This document shows, one piece after another, positions 53,635 through 63,096 of a DNA stretch of 64,000 bases. Where the stretch lies: positions 39,067-103,066 of the forward strand of contig CANJLL010000008.1 in assembly GCA_947475545.1 (NCBI GenBank), written 5' to 3'. Below the pieces are notes generated by a model. It worked only from the letters and a program-made list of their open reading frames with translations, was not told the DNA's origin and did no database searches. The position numbers were made by a program, and so were the translations under genes. Source of the DNA: Chloroflexota bacterium. Its GTDB lineage: Bacteria; Chloroflexota; Limnocylindria; Limnocylindrales; CSP1-4. The first letter of the stretch is position 1, and the number at the start of each line of letters is the position of its first letter.

Positions 53635-53979
53635 TCAGTCGGCGTGCTGCGGGGCGGCCTGGTCCGGGACGGTGACGACGGCGGTCCCGTAGGCCACGAT
53701 CTCGGTCATGGTCCCGGCCATCTCGGAGCTGTCGAAGCGCATCGAGACCACGGCGTTGGCGCCCATCAGGGTGGCGTTGCGGACCAGCCGGTCCAGCGCC
53801 TGGCGCCGGGTGTCCTCCAGCAGCTCGGTGTATTCATGGATCTCGCCGCCGCCCAGGGAGCGGAGGCCGGCGATCAGGTTGCCCGACAGCCCGCGGCTGC
53901 GGACGACCAGGCCAAAGGTCTGCCCCTTGGTCTCCACGATGCGATGGCCGGCGATGAAGGGTGAGGTCGCGACGATCAT
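53635..53979 (-). CDS. YbjQ/UPF0145 family protein
   Basis: 114 residues, full length. IVATSPFIAGHRIVETKGQT, then EYTELLEDTRRQALDRL and GANAVVSMRFD are typical of the YbjQ family, often labelled heavy-metal-binding, although biochemical proof is limited. It forms oligomeric rings in family structures. GGAGGG before the ATG. It lies 37 nt upstream of the previous small gene on the same strand, so a possible operon. Confidence 0.88.
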   Translation of the reverse strand: MIVATSPFIAGHRIVETKGQTFGLVVRSRGLSGNLIAGLRSLGGGEIHEYTELLEDTRRQALDRLVRNATLMGANAVVSMRFDSSEMAGTMTEIVAYGTAVVTVPDQAAPQHAD

Positions 53980-54072
53980 CGGGAGCCCTCCGTTGGTGCG
54001 GGTTCGGCGGGGTGTGGCCGGAATCGTACCCCCGCCGCCGGCGCGCAGGCCAGCGTCAACGCGAGGCGAACC

Positions 54073-54477
54073 TCAGCCGTGCTCGTGGTGGCGGCCGCCC
54101 GGCTCCGCCGCGGTGTCGGCCGTCGCGGCCTCGCGGCCGGCGGTGCATGCCGCGCACGGGCACTCATCGCGCAGCGCCGTGAACGCATAGAAGCCGGTCC
54201 CGTGCCCGTCGCCCCAGGTGGGCTGGAGCGCGTACGCGCCGACCAGGCGCACGTCGATCAGCGTGGTCTGGGTGGCGGTCAGGACGGGGCTGGAATCCAG
54301 CCAGCCCGGCATCCCGCCCTCGCCGCGGCAGGTAGCGCACGGGCACAGCCAGCGCAGCGCCGTGAAGTCGTACTCGGTCTGGTGTCCGTCGCGCCACTCG
54401 ATCTGGAGCACGCGCGAGGGGCGGTCGGCGTGGATCTTGGCCGGCGCGGCTTCGATGGAGCCCGGGGAGGTAGTCAT
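54073..54477 (-). CDS. DUF971 protein with two CPC-x-x-C clusters
   Basis: 134 residues. DGHQTEYDFTALRWLCPCATC and the later FTALRDECPCAAC give paired cysteine sets, characteristic of DUF971; the domain is also found at the N-terminus of gamma-butyrobetaine hydroxylases and beside Fe-S proteins. Cysteines probably bind zinc or a cluster. GATAAT lies 6 nt before the ATG. The C-terminus is His/Gly-rich (GGRHHEHG). Confidence 0.8.
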   Translation of the reverse strand: MTTSPGSIEAAPAKIHADRPSRVLQIEWRDGHQTEYDFTALRWLCPCATCRGEGGMPGWLDSSPVLTATQTTLIDVRLVGAYALQPTWGDGHGTGFYAFTALRDECPCAACTAGREAATADTAAEPGGRHHEHG

Positions 54478-54483
54478 CTGCGG

Positions 54484-54489
54484 ATTATC
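54484..54489 (-). promoter_or_regulatory. -10 hexamer GATAAT of the DUF971 gene
   Basis: Six nt before ATG 54477; leaderless pattern. Confidence 0.5.
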
Positions 54490-54556
54490 ACCTGCCCGGT
54501 CGGGATCGTCCGTGTGGCACTACCCAGGGAATCGTGAGCGGCCCCATCATCGTCGG

Positions 54557-57118
54557 ATGACCACCCCGCCTCGCACGGGTGTCGCCGCGTCGCCCCACGT
54601 GACCAGCCACTCCGCCATGCTTGGTCCCGCGGCGCAGACGGCCGAAGTGGTGGCCGCCGGCCTGGGTGTGGATCCAGCGCGCGGGCTGTCGGCGGTGGAG
54701 GCGACAGAGCGCGCCCGCACGGCGGGGCCCAACGAGCTGGCCCATGTTCGGCGCCGCGGCCTCCCGGAGATCGTGCTGGAGGCGGTCCGCGAGCCGTTCA
54801 TCCTGGTGCTGGCGGCGGCCGGGATGCTGGCGGTGCTGCTGGGCGAGGTCCGCGACGGCCTCCTGATCCTCGTGGCGCTGGTCCCCATCGTGAGCGCCGA
54901 CATCCTCACCGAGTACCGAGGCGAGCGCGCTCTCGACGCGCTCCGGGCCGCGTCGGCCCCGGTCGCCCGCGTCCGGCGGGACGGCGCGGCTGCCGATGTC
55001 CCGGCCATCGGCCTGGTGGCCGGCGACATCGTCCTCCTCAAGGCCGGCGACGTGGTGCCCGCGGACGTCCGGCTGGTGGTCGCCGACCGTCTGGTCATCG
55101 ACCGGAGCGTGCTGACCGGTGAATCGGTCCCGGAGCCGGCCGCCGTGGCCCCCGACGCGGCGGGCGCGCCGCTGGGTGACATCCGCGCCCTGGCCCAAGC
55201 CGGCACCAGCGTGGTGGGCGGCCGCGGCGAGGGGATTGTCGTCGCGATCGGCGGCGCCACGGAGGTGGGCCGGATCGCCGCCCGGCTGGAGCGCTCGTCG
55301 GCCCGCCGCTCGCCGCTCCAGGCGGAGCTGGAGCGCCTGGTCCGGTTCATGCTCTACGTTGCTCTGGGCCTCATCGCCGTGGTCATGGCGCTGGGCTTCG
55401 CGCGCGGCGACGCGCTGGGCAAGAACGTCCTGGCCGGGATCTCCGCGGCGATCGCGGCCATCCCCGAGGAGCCGCCCGTCCTGGTGGCCGTGGTCCTCGG
55501 CCTGGGCGCGTACCGGCTGCTCAAGCGCGGGGTGCTGGTCCGCCGCCTGAACGCCGAGGAGGTCCTGGGCGCCGTGGACCTCATCATCACCGACAAGACC
55601 GGCACGCTCACCCGCAACCGGCTGGCGGTCGCGGACGTGGTGGAGGCCGCCGGGCCCGTCGCGGACCCGGATCGCCGCCGCGAGCTGCTGCTCCTGGCCC
55701 TCCGGGCCGAAGAGGACGCCTGGGTCCAGGGGTCCGGCGTCCGGCCGGGCTCGTTCACCCGCGCGCTCACCGACGGCCTGACCGAGGCGGGCGGGGATGC
55801 CACGCTGGATCCCGCCGACCTCCTCGAGGGCGAGCCCGTCACGGACGGCCGCCCCATCAGCACCACCAGGTCGCGCCGGGACGGCGTGGTCGAGGAGCTG
55901 GTCGTCGGCGCGCCGGAACACGTGCTGGGCCTGGCGGGTGAGGTCGCGCCGGCCTGGCTGGAGCGGCTGGACGAGGGCACCAGGGCGGGACAGCGGCTGG
56001 TGGCCCTGGCCCGGCGCACCGGCGAGGCCTGGGAGATCCTCGCGCTGGTCGCGTTCGCGGATCCCCTCCGTGATGGGATCTCGGGGGCGCTGGCCGAGAC
56101 GGCCGCCGCGGGAATCCAGACCGTTGTGGTCACGGGCGACCATCCGGCCACCGCGGCCGCGATCGCCGGCGCGGCGGGCCTCAAGTTCGAGCGCGTGGTG
56201 ACGGGCCCGGAGCTGGCGGCCTGGAGCGACGACCAGCTGCGGGCCGAGCTGCCCAACCTCCACATCGTCGCGCGCTCCACGCCGGAGCAGAAGGAGCGGA
56301 TCGTCTGGATCGCGCGCGCCGCCGGCCGGATCGTGGCCGTCACCGGCGACGGCGTGAACGACGCCCCCGCGCTCAACGGCGCGGACGTGGCCGTGGCGAT
56401 GGGCAGCGGGACCGCGGTGGCCCGCGAGGCGGCCGACCTGGTCCTGGGCGACGACTCGTTCCTGACGCTGACCTACGGCCTGGCCGAGGGCCGCCGCCTG
56501 GTGGACAACATCCAGAAGGGCCTCGTGTTCCTGGTGTCCACCCACGTGGCGCTGCTGGGCTACATCCTCCTGGCCAGCCTGGGCGGCGTCACGCAGCCGC
56601 TGCTGCCCATCCAGATCCTGTGGATGGAGCTGTTCATCGACATCGCGGCCTCGGTGGCGTTCGAACGCGAGCCCTCGGAGCCGGACCTGATGCGCCGCCC
56701 CCCGCGCAAGTCCGGCAAGCCGCTGCTGCCCCTCTCCATCTTCGCCAAGATCGGGGTGTCCGGAGGGGTCAGCGCCCTGGCGGCGCTCTGGCTGGCCATC
56801 GGCGATCCGGCCGGCGGCGACCACTCGCGCTGGCTCGCCTACACGGTCCTGGTGTGCGCCCAGGTGGTCCGTGCCTACGCCAACCGCAGCCTCCGGACGC
56901 CGCTGCATCGAATGGGCCAGAACGGGATGCTGCTGGGGGCCGCCCTCGTGGCGGTTGGCATCCAGGTCCTGATCCCGCTGGTCGCCCCGCTGGCCGACGC
57001 CTTCCGCGCATCGCCGTTGACGCTCACGGAGTGGGGGCTGGTCGCCCTCATCGCCCTGGCGCCGGCCCTCGTCGCCGAGGTAGCGCGCACGGTTCGTCAG
57101 TCCACGTGGGTGGCATGA
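54557..57118 (+). CDS. cation-translocating P-type ATPase
   Basis: 853 residues. A-domain motif TGES, phosphorylation motif D346-KTGTLT, and GDGVNDAPAL are all present. The helix 4 ion site reads AIPEEPPVLVAV, where Ca2+ ATPases have PEGLP and relatives have PEEFPV; the extra proline is unusual. The ion (Ca2+, Mn2+, Mg2+ or another) cannot be fixed. The N-domain is short. It is divergent from DUF971 and has no clear promoter. The ABC exporter follows after 91 nt. Confidence 0.88.
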   Translation: MTTPPRTGVAASPHVTSHSAMLGPAAQTAEVVAAGLGVDPARGLSAVEATERARTAGPNELAHVRRRGLPEIVLEAVREPFILVLAAAGMLAVLLGEVRDGLLILVALVPIVSADILTEYRGERALDALRAASAPVARVRRDGAAADVPAIGLVAGDIVLLKAGDVVPADVRLVVADRLVIDRSVLTGESVPEPAAVAPDAAGAPLGDIRALAQAGTSVVGGRGEGIVVAIGGATEVGRIAARLERSSARRSPLQAELERLVRFMLYVALGLIAVVMALGFARGDALGKNVLAGISAAIAAIPEEPPVLVAVVLGLGAYRLLKRGVLVRRLNAEEVLGAVDLIITDKTGTLTRNRLAVADVVEAAGPVADPDRRRELLLLALRAEEDAWVQGSGVRPGSFTRALTDGLTEAGGDATLDPADLLEGEPVTDGRPISTTRSRRDGVVEELVVGAPEHVLGLAGEVAPAWLERLDEGTRAGQRLVALARRTGEAWEILALVAFADPLRDGISGALAETAAAGIQTVVVTGDHPATAAAIAGAAGLKFERVVTGPELAAWSDDQLRAELPNLHIVARSTPEQKERIVWIARAAGRIVAVTGDGVNDAPALNGADVAVAMGSGTAVAREAADLVLGDDSFLTLTYGLAEGRRLVDNIQKGLVFLVSTHVALLGYILLASLGGVTQPLLPIQILWMELFIDIAASVAFEREPSEPDLMRRPPRKSGKPLLPLSIFAKIGVSGGVSALAALWLAIGDPAGGDHSRWLAYTVLVCAQVVRAYANRSLRTPLHRMGQNGMLLGAALVAVGIQVLIPLVAPLADAFRASPLTLTEWGLVALIALAPALVAEVARTVRQSTWVA

Positions 57119-57195
57119 GGGGGGCCAACGGGCTGGCCCTGGCCGAGGGTCCCACCCGGACGATCGTCCCGCGGACGGGGGATGAGGCCCACGCG

Positions 57196-57201
57196 TATCC
57201 T
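57196..57201 (+). promoter_or_regulatory. -10 hexamer TATCCT of the NatA-like gene
   Basis: Eight nt before ATG 57210; leaderless pattern. Confidence 0.45.
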
Positions 57202-57209
57202 CGAGTCCG

Positions 57210-58172
57210 ATGTCCCTCTTGATCGACGGTCTGACCAAGACGTTCGGGCGAACGCGCGCCCTCGACGGGCTCACGATGGAGGCCCCGAAGGGCCAGGTGT
57301 TCGGGTTCCTGGGCGCCAATGGCGCCGGCAAGACCACCACGATGCGGATCGTGCTGGGCGTGCTGCGGGCGGACGAGGGCACCATCCGCTGGAACGGGGA
57401 GGCCCACGACCAGCTGCCTCGCCGCACGTGGGGCTACCTGCCCGAGGAGCGCGGCCTCTACCCGCGGATGCGGATCCTGGAGCAGTTGGTCTACTTCGCC
57501 GGCCTGTACGGCGTGCCGCGCGACATCGCCACGCGGACCGCGCGTGATTGGCTGGCTCGCTTCCGGATCCCGGAGTACGCCGACCGGCGCGCCGAGGAGC
57601 TGTCCAAGGGCAACCAGCAGAAGATCCAGTTCCTGGCGGCCATCCTGCACGACCCGCAGGTGCTGCTCATGGACGAGCCGTTCACCGGCCTGGACCCGGT
57701 CAACGTTGCGCTCCTGCGCGAGGCGTTCCTGGAGCTGCGCGATCGCGGCAAGACACTGATCTTCTCCACCCACCAGATGGAGGTGGTGGAGGCGATGTGC
57801 GAATCCGTGGCGATCGTCGACCGCGGCAAGGTGGTGGTGGGCGGCACGCTCCAGGAGGTGCGCCGGGCGGCCGGGCGGCGGATGGTCCGGCTCTCGATCG
57901 AGGGCGACCACCGCATGCCTTGGCTCACTGACGTCCCGGGAGCGCGCGTGCTGCGGCCGGGGATCGACCGGACGGAGATCGAATTGGAGCCGGGCACGGA
58001 GCCCGAGGCGGTCCTGGCCGCGGCCATCGCGCGCGAGCTGCGGGTGACGCACTTCGAGATCGCGGACGCGTCGCTGGAGCAGGTGTTCATCGACTTCGTG
58101 GGCCGCCCGTCGTCGGACGAGACGACGCTGGCCGGCGGGAGGCTGGCCGGCGCGGGCGGGGTGGGCGCTTGA
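57210..58172 (+). CDS. ABC transporter ATPase, NatA-like
   Basis: 320 residues. Walker [11 protein letters not shown] (~35-44), signature LSKGNQQK, Walker B VLLMDEP and H-loop STHQ. The LSKGNQQK signature and the C-terminal domain match NatA/YhaQ-type ATPases that drive Na+ or small-molecule export with NatB. The permease overlaps by TTGA. The substrate is not visible in sequence. Confidence 0.9.
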   Translation: MSLLIDGLTKTFGRTRALDGLTMEAPKGQVFGFLGANGAGKTTTMRIVLGVLRADEGTIRWNGEAHDQLPRRTWGYLPEERGLYPRMRILEQLVYFAGLYGVPRDIATRTARDWLARFRIPEYADRRAEELSKGNQQKIQFLAAILHDPQVLLMDEPFTGLDPVNVALLREAFLELRDRGKTLIFSTHQMEVVEAMCESVAIVDRGKVVVGGTLQEVRRAAGRRMVRLSIEGDHRMPWLTDVPGARVLRPGIDRTEIELEPGTEPEAVLAAAIARELRVTHFEIADASLEQVFIDFVGRPSSDETTLAGGRLAGAGGVGA

Positions 58173-59491
58173 GCCGGCACGACCCGCTCCTGCCCAACAT
58201 GCTGATCGTGGCCCGGCGCGAGTACGGCGCCCGGGTTCGAAGCCGCCTGTTCGTCCTGTCGACGCTGCTGCTGGCCGGGCTCGCGGTGCTGGTCGCCTTC
58301 TCGCCGCTGCTGGTTCGCCTGGCCGACCGCGGCGTCACCACGCGGATCGGCGTCTACGCCTCGGACGACGCGCTGGCCGAGCGCGTCGTGTCGATCATGT
58401 CGGGCGTCATGAACAACGAGTCGCTGGGTGGCGGGCGCCCGGAGGGCTCCGCGCCGGCCTACGCATTCATCCGCGCCGGGACCCCGGAGCGCGCCACGGC
58501 CGAGATCGGTGCCGGCCGCTATGAGGCCGGGCTGGTCGCCAGTCGGGAGGCCAGCGGCCGGATCGCCTTCACGTTCCTGACCGGCGAGACCATGGGCGCC
58601 GACCGGTCCACGGTGGTCGGCGTCGGCACCCTGGCCGTGGCCATCCTGGACTGGACCGCCGCACAGCCCCTCACCGGGGCCTCGCCGTTCCAGATCCCCA
58701 CCCTCGACGTGATCGCCGCCGCCGGGCCCACCGCCGGGGGCGCCCCGCTGGCCAGCGCCGACTTCGCGGGACGGCGCGTCCTGGGGATCGTCTTCGTCGT
58801 CCTGCTCTTCATCATCCTGGTGATCTACGGGATGTGGGTGGCGGCGGGTGTGGTCGCTGAGAAGGCCAGCCGGGTCATGGAGCTGGTCATCAGCGCCGCC
58901 TCGGCGCGCCAGTTGGTGCTGGGCAAGGTGCTGGGCATCGGGCTGGCCGGCCTGACGCAATACGCGTTCGTGTTGGCGCCGGCGCTGGTCACGCTGGTGG
59001 TGGAGGACCGCATCGCCGTCGCGATGATGGGGCCGGGCGGCTCCGTGGCGCCGTCGCTCGCGGCGCTGTCCCCGGCACTCCTGGCGGCCTACGCCGCGTT
59101 CTTCATCCTGGGGTTCACGCTGTACGCCCTGATCTACGCCGCGGCCGGCTCGCTGGTGAGCCGCGCCGAGGACCTCCAGGTAATCGCGCTGCCGCTCAGC
59201 CTCATCGCCATCGGCGGCTACATGCTGGCCATCACCGCGCTGGGCGGCGGCGGCGGCCCCATCGTCCGGTTCGCGTCGTTCTTCCCGTTCTGGAGCCCGT
59301 TCGTGATGCTCACCCGCCTCACCATCGGCCGGGTCGAGCCGTGGGAGGTGGTGCTCTGCTTCGCGATCCTGTTGGCAACGATCGTGGCGACGATGTGGCT
59401 GTCGACCCGTGTCTACGCGGCGGGCGTGCTGCTCTACGGCCAGCGACCAGGCCTGCGCTCGATCTGGCGAGCCGTCCGGAGCGTCGGCTAG
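58169..59491 (+). CDS. ABC transporter permease, NatB-like
   Basis: 440 residues. One N-terminal helix, a long extracytoplasmic part (~45-195), then six helices, beginning [20 protein letters not shown], followed by [23 protein letters not shown], the ABC-2 coupling motif seen in NatB and YhaP. The start is TTG overlapping the ATPase stop. With the ATPase it would export Na+ or a toxic compound. The convergent molybdoenzyme ends only 19 nt away. Confidence 0.88.
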   Translation: MSRHDPLLPNMLIVARREYGARVRSRLFVLSTLLLAGLAVLVAFSPLLVRLADRGVTTRIGVYASDDALAERVVSIMSGVMNNESLGGGRPEGSAPAYAFIRAGTPERATAEIGAGRYEAGLVASREASGRIAFTFLTGETMGADRSTVVGVGTLAVAILDWTAAQPLTGASPFQIPTLDVIAAAGPTAGGAPLASADFAGRRVLGIVFVVLLFIILVIYGMWVAAGVVAEKASRVMELVISAASARQLVLGKVLGIGLAGLTQYAFVLAPALVTLVVEDRIAVAMMGPGGSVAPSLAALSPALLAAYAAFFILGFTLYALIYAAAGSLVSRAEDLQVIALPLSLIAIGGYMLAITALGGGGGPIVRFASFFPFWSPFVMLTRLTIGRVEPWEVVLCFAILLATIVATMWLSTRVYAAGVLLYGQRPGLRSIWRAVRSVG

Positions 59492-59510
59492 GGTCGACCG
59501 GTCGGCGATG

Positions 59511-61688
59511 TCAGGAGGGGCTGATCTCCACGAGCACGGTCTGCTGTGTGGACGATTGTCCCCAGGCGGTGCCCTCGTCCGAGGTTAGCGTATTCGGGCA
59601 GCCGCGCACGTCGTCGCCATGCTCATCCCAGGTGACCCACGCGCCCGACTGCAGCTCCGCCACGCCCGTCAACAGGTGGTCGCTGACCCGCAGTGGGACC
59701 AGGACGGCCCCGCGCTCGTTCCACACCCGCACCCGCTGTCCGGCCTGGAGGCCGCGCGAGGCGGCATCGGCCGGGTGCAGCGTCACCGCCTGCTCGTCGC
59801 CGAACACGTTGTCCATCGTGCTGTTGGTGCGCCGCTTGCTCTTGGGCGAGATCATCTGCAGCGGGAAGCGCGCCCGCAAGGCGTCGGTCGGGCCCTCCCG
59901 GTGGTCGATGTACGTCGGGATGGGCGGGACCAGCGGATCATCACGCTGTGCCAGCCGCTCGCTGTACAGCTCGATCTTCCCGCTCGGCGTCGGCCAGGGC
60001 AGGCCGCGCCCGACCTGCTCCTCGAACGCCACGTGCGGTTCCCTGCCCTCGGGATCGCCGTCCGCGCCCGGCGGGGTCGTGAAATGCAGCCCCCGCTCGC
60101 GAAACGCCTCGTAGTCCGGGATGTCCGCGGCGGCGGCGATCCAGCGCAGCCAGGCGTCCTCGTCCCGGCCCTCCGTGTAGGCCTCGCCGAACCCGAGCCG
60201 GCCGGCCAGCTCCGCGAGGATGTCGAAGTCGTTGCGGCTCTGGCCAACAGGCGCGATGGCCTGCCGCTGGAACAGGTAGAACGCGCCGATCCCGTCGTAC
60301 GGCGTCAGGATGTCGTTGCGCTCCAGGAAGGTCGTCGCAGGGAGCACGACGTCCGCGTAGCGCGCGCTGGGGTTCATGAATTGATCGTGGGCGACGGTGA
60401 AGTCCAGCGCCTCCAGGGCCCTGGCCGTCTTGCGCGTGTCAGGATGCTGGCCCAGCGGGCTTCCGCCGACCAGGTAGATCGCCTTAGGTCTGGCCGGATA
60501 GGCGTCCTGCCCTGGGCGTGTCGCGGGTTCGTCCGGGGCTTCGTACCCGCGCAGCACGCAGTCCACCCACCGGTAGATGGGGATCGTCGGCTTGAACGGG
60601 TTGGTCGGGACGGGTAGCTGGGCCTTGCCGCCCGGGCCCGGCCCACGATTGATCCCCGCCGCCCCGCCGCCGGGCACGCCCACGTATCCGGCGAAGCTGG
60701 CCAGGGCCGCCGCGGCGCGGTGGAACTGCTCGCCCTGCCGGCTGCGCTGCGGCGCCCAGCCCGGCATCAGCGCGGCCGGCCGGCGCGTGCCGTATTCCCG
60801 CGCCAGCCAGCGCGCCGTTTCGGCCGGCACGCCCGTGATCGGCTCCTGCCATTCGGCCGCCTTTGGAACGCCATCCGCGGTCCCGTCCAGGTAGGCACGG
60901 TAGGCTTCCCAGCCGACCGTGTGCTGTCGCAGGAAGGCCTCGTCGTGCCAGCCGTTGCGCACCAGCTCGTACGCGAGCGCGTTGAGCAGCGCCACGTCGG
61001 AGCCCGGCCGGATGGGAATCCATCGGTCAGCGTAGGCCGCAGTGGCGGTCCGCCGCGGGTCCACGACGATGATCGGGACACCCTGCCGCTTCGCCTCGCG
61101 CAGCGCCCAACCGGTGTTCGAGCCGAGGACCGTGACCACCGGGTCCCAGCCCCAGATCAGCAACAGCTTGCTGCGCAGCCAATCGCTCCGGCTGTTGCCG
61201 GTCTCCTCGGTGCCGTAGGTGTACAGGCTGGCGGGACCCGCCGCGCCGTTGCTGTAGTTGCCGGTGGTGCCCAGGAAGCCCCCAGCCAGGCTCAGGAAGC
61301 GCTGCGTGACCAGCCTCGTCGCGTGCAGGCACGCTGTGAACGACCCGCTCCGGCCCATGCTCAGGAAGCCGCCCGGCCCGTACGCATCCCGGATCTCGGC
61401 CAGGCGTTCGGCCACGAGGGCGAGAGCCTCATCCCAGGACGCCTCGCGGAACTCCGCCCCCCCCCGTGGCCCCGTGCGGATCAGCGGCGACGTCAGCCGA
61501 TCCGGATGGTGCACCCTCTTCTCATAGACCAGGCCCCGGACGCACGGCTCGATGTGGTAGCGCCGCATCGCCTCCTGGTCGGCGGTGATCCGCGTGACGC
61601 GGCCGTGGACCACGTGCGCGACCAGCAGGCACTTGCCCCCGCAATCGTGCGCGCATCCGGTCAGGACTTGCTTCGTCTCGACAGCCAA
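59511..61688 (-). CDS. DmsA-like molybdopterin oxidoreductase
   Basis: 725 residues of the DMSO reductase family. Near the N-terminus C12, C16, C20 and C49 form the [4Fe-4S] site. GNYSNGA with S146 aligns with the Mo-ligating serine of DmsA-type enzymes. KLLLIWGWDPVVTVLGSN and the late YADVVLPATTFLER also fit. No Tat signal is seen. TTG 61688 is chosen because GGGAGG lies 5 nt upstream and it starts just before the Fe-S motif. No iron-sulfur (DmsB) or membrane partner lies nearby, so the electron donor is unknown. Confidence 0.82.
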   Translation of the reverse strand: MAVETKQVLTGCAHDCGGKCLLVAHVVHGRVTRITADQEAMRRYHIEPCVRGLVYEKRVHHPDRLTSPLIRTGPRGGAEFREASWDEALALVAERLAEIRDAYGPGGFLSMGRSGSFTACLHATRLVTQRFLSLAGGFLGTTGNYSNGAAGPASLYTYGTEETGNSRSDWLRSKLLLIWGWDPVVTVLGSNTGWALREAKRQGVPIIVVDPRRTATAAYADRWIPIRPGSDVALLNALAYELVRNGWHDEAFLRQHTVGWEAYRAYLDGTADGVPKAAEWQEPITGVPAETARWLAREYGTRRPAALMPGWAPQRSRQGEQFHRAAAALASFAGYVGVPGGGAAGINRGPGPGGKAQLPVPTNPFKPTIPIYRWVDCVLRGYEAPDEPATRPGQDAYPARPKAIYLVGGSPLGQHPDTRKTARALEALDFTVAHDQFMNPSARYADVVLPATTFLERNDILTPYDGIGAFYLFQRQAIAPVGQSRNDFDILAELAGRLGFGEAYTEGRDEDAWLRWIAAAADIPDYEAFRERGLHFTTPPGADGDPEGREPHVAFEEQVGRGLPWPTPSGKIELYSERLAQRDDPLVPPIPTYIDHREGPTDALRARFPLQMISPKSKRRTNSTMDNVFGDEQAVTLHPADAASRGLQAGQRVRVWNERGAVLVPLRVSDHLLTGVAELQSGAWVTWDEHGDDVRGCPNTLTSDEGTAWGQSSTQQTVLVEISPS

Positions 61689-61693
61689 GCCGC

Positions 61694-61699
61694 CTCCCG
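61694..61699 (-). promoter_or_regulatory. Shine-Dalgarno GGGAGG selecting the molybdoenzyme TTG start
   Basis: Five nt from the TTG at 61686-61688; supports a start 62 codons inside the longest open frame. Confidence 0.6.
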
Positions 61700-61818
61700 C
61701 AGGGCCGGACTGGGAGGCCGTCCGGATCGGCGCTGCATTCGGTGAGGACCCCCCGTGGCGGGATGATACGGCCGTCAGGCCACCGTCGACGCCGTGCGTC
61801 GCCAGAAGGCCGCGAGCG

Positions 61819-63096
61819 TCAGGCCCTGCGCGGCAACCGCACCCGCAGGATCGTCCCGTGGCCGGCGATCCCATCGCTCTCCGCGCGGATGGTGCCGCCG
61901 TGGGCGATGACCAGGTCGCGGGCGATCGTCAGCCCCAGGCCGCTGCCGCCCGAATCCGCGCGGCGCTGGAATCGGTCGAAGACCCGGTCCAGGTCCGCCG
62001 GCGGGATGCCCTCGCCGGAGTCCTCCACCGTCAGCTCCACCCACGGCCCGTCGATCCGGGCGTCCAGCCGGACCGTGCCGTCGCGCGGCGTGTGGCGGAT
62101 CGCGTTGACCACCAGGTTGGCCATGACCTCGCGGATGCGGACTGGGTCCACCGAGAGCTCCAGCGCGGGCCCGGGGGCCGCCGAGATCGCCACGCCCGCC
62201 TCTGTGGCCGAGGCCCGGTGGCCCGTGGCCACGTCGGCCAGGAGCCGCCGCAGGTCCGTGTCCTCGCGGTGGAGTGGGAGCGCGCCGGCCTCGGCCAGCG
62301 AGACGGTGCGCAGGTCGTCCAGGAGGCGGTTCATGACCGCGGTCTCGGCCAGGATGGGGGAGAGGTGTGCGTCGTCGCGGGGGTGCATGCCGTCGAGCAT
62401 CGCCTCGGTGCTGCCGGCGATCACCTGGAGCGGGGTCCGCAGCTCGTGGGTCACGTCGGCCAGGAGCGCGCGACGGGCGGACTGGGCTCGGTCCAGCCGC
62501 TCGGCCATGGCATTGAACGAGGCGGCCAGCCGCCGGACCGGGCCGGGCCCGCGCACCTCGACGCGCACGTTGGCCTCGCCGTCGGCCAGCCGCTCCGTGG
62601 CATTGGCGATCGCGGCCAGCGGGCGAACGGACCGCATCATGGTGCGGCCGCCGCTGAACATCCCGAACAGCACCACCAGGATCACGGCGAGGGCAACGGG
62701 TGCCGGGGCGGCCATCCCCGGCGAGACGGCGCCCAGCAGCGTGCCGGCGGCCCACGTCGCGAGCGCCGTCAGCGTGCCCAGGAACAGGACCACGAAGAGC
62801 ACTAGGCAGCCGATGAACCCGGGCACGCGGCGCGGCCCGCCTCGGCCCGGTCGGCCACGGCGGCGGCCCCCCATGTCCTGCCAATCCACGCGGGCCCAGG
62901 CGGCGTCCTGCCACTGGCCGCGCCCCCAGCCGGCGCCCTCCCACGTGGTGACGTGCCAGGTTGGGTCCTGCGGGTCGTGGGCTTCCGAAGCCGGCGCCTC
63001 GCCGCCCACGTTCGGCTCGGCCCCGTTCGATCCCGGGTTCGACCCCGGGATCGGCTCGCCCGTGTCGGGGCCCGGCGGTCGACCGCTGTCCGTCAT
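61819..63096 (-). CDS. sensor histidine kinase with a tryptophan-pentad N-terminus
   Basis: 425 residues. A cytoplasmic N-terminal region holds W47, W52, W57, W62, W67 and W72, exactly five residues apart. Two helices follow (IGCLVLFVVLFLGTLTALAT and ALAVILVVLFGMF), then HAMP (~165-205), HisKA with H217 in THELRTPLQ, and HATPase (VVNAIRHTPRDGTV, GSGLGLTIARDL). There is almost no extracellular loop. It overlaps its response regulator by ATGA. The signal is unknown; the Trp region may be the sensor. Confidence 0.9.
   Translation of the reverse strand: MTDSGRPPGPDTGEPIPGSNPGSNGAEPNVGGEAPASEAHDPQDPTWHVTTWEGAGWGRGQWQDAAWARVDWQDMGGRRRGRPGRGGPRRVPGFIGCLVLFVVLFLGTLTALATWAAGTLLGAVSPGMAAPAPVALAVILVVLFGMFSGGRTMMRSVRPLAAIANATERLADGEANVRVEVRGPGPVRRLAASFNAMAERLDRAQSARRALLADVTHELRTPLQVIAGSTEAMLDGMHPRDDAHLSPILAETAVMNRLLDDLRTVSLAEAGALPLHREDTDLRRLLADVATGHRASATEAGVAISAAPGPALELSVDPVRIREVMANLVVNAIRHTPRDGTVRLDARIDGPWVELTVEDSGEGIPPADLDRVFDRFQRRADSGGSGLGLTIARDLVIAHGGTIRAESDGIAGHGTILRVRLPRRA

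Noticed and set aside
57190..57212. tRNA-like T-loop (CTCGAGTCC)
   Set aside because: No acceptor stem or anticodon arm can be built around it; no tRNA was found anywhere in the window.
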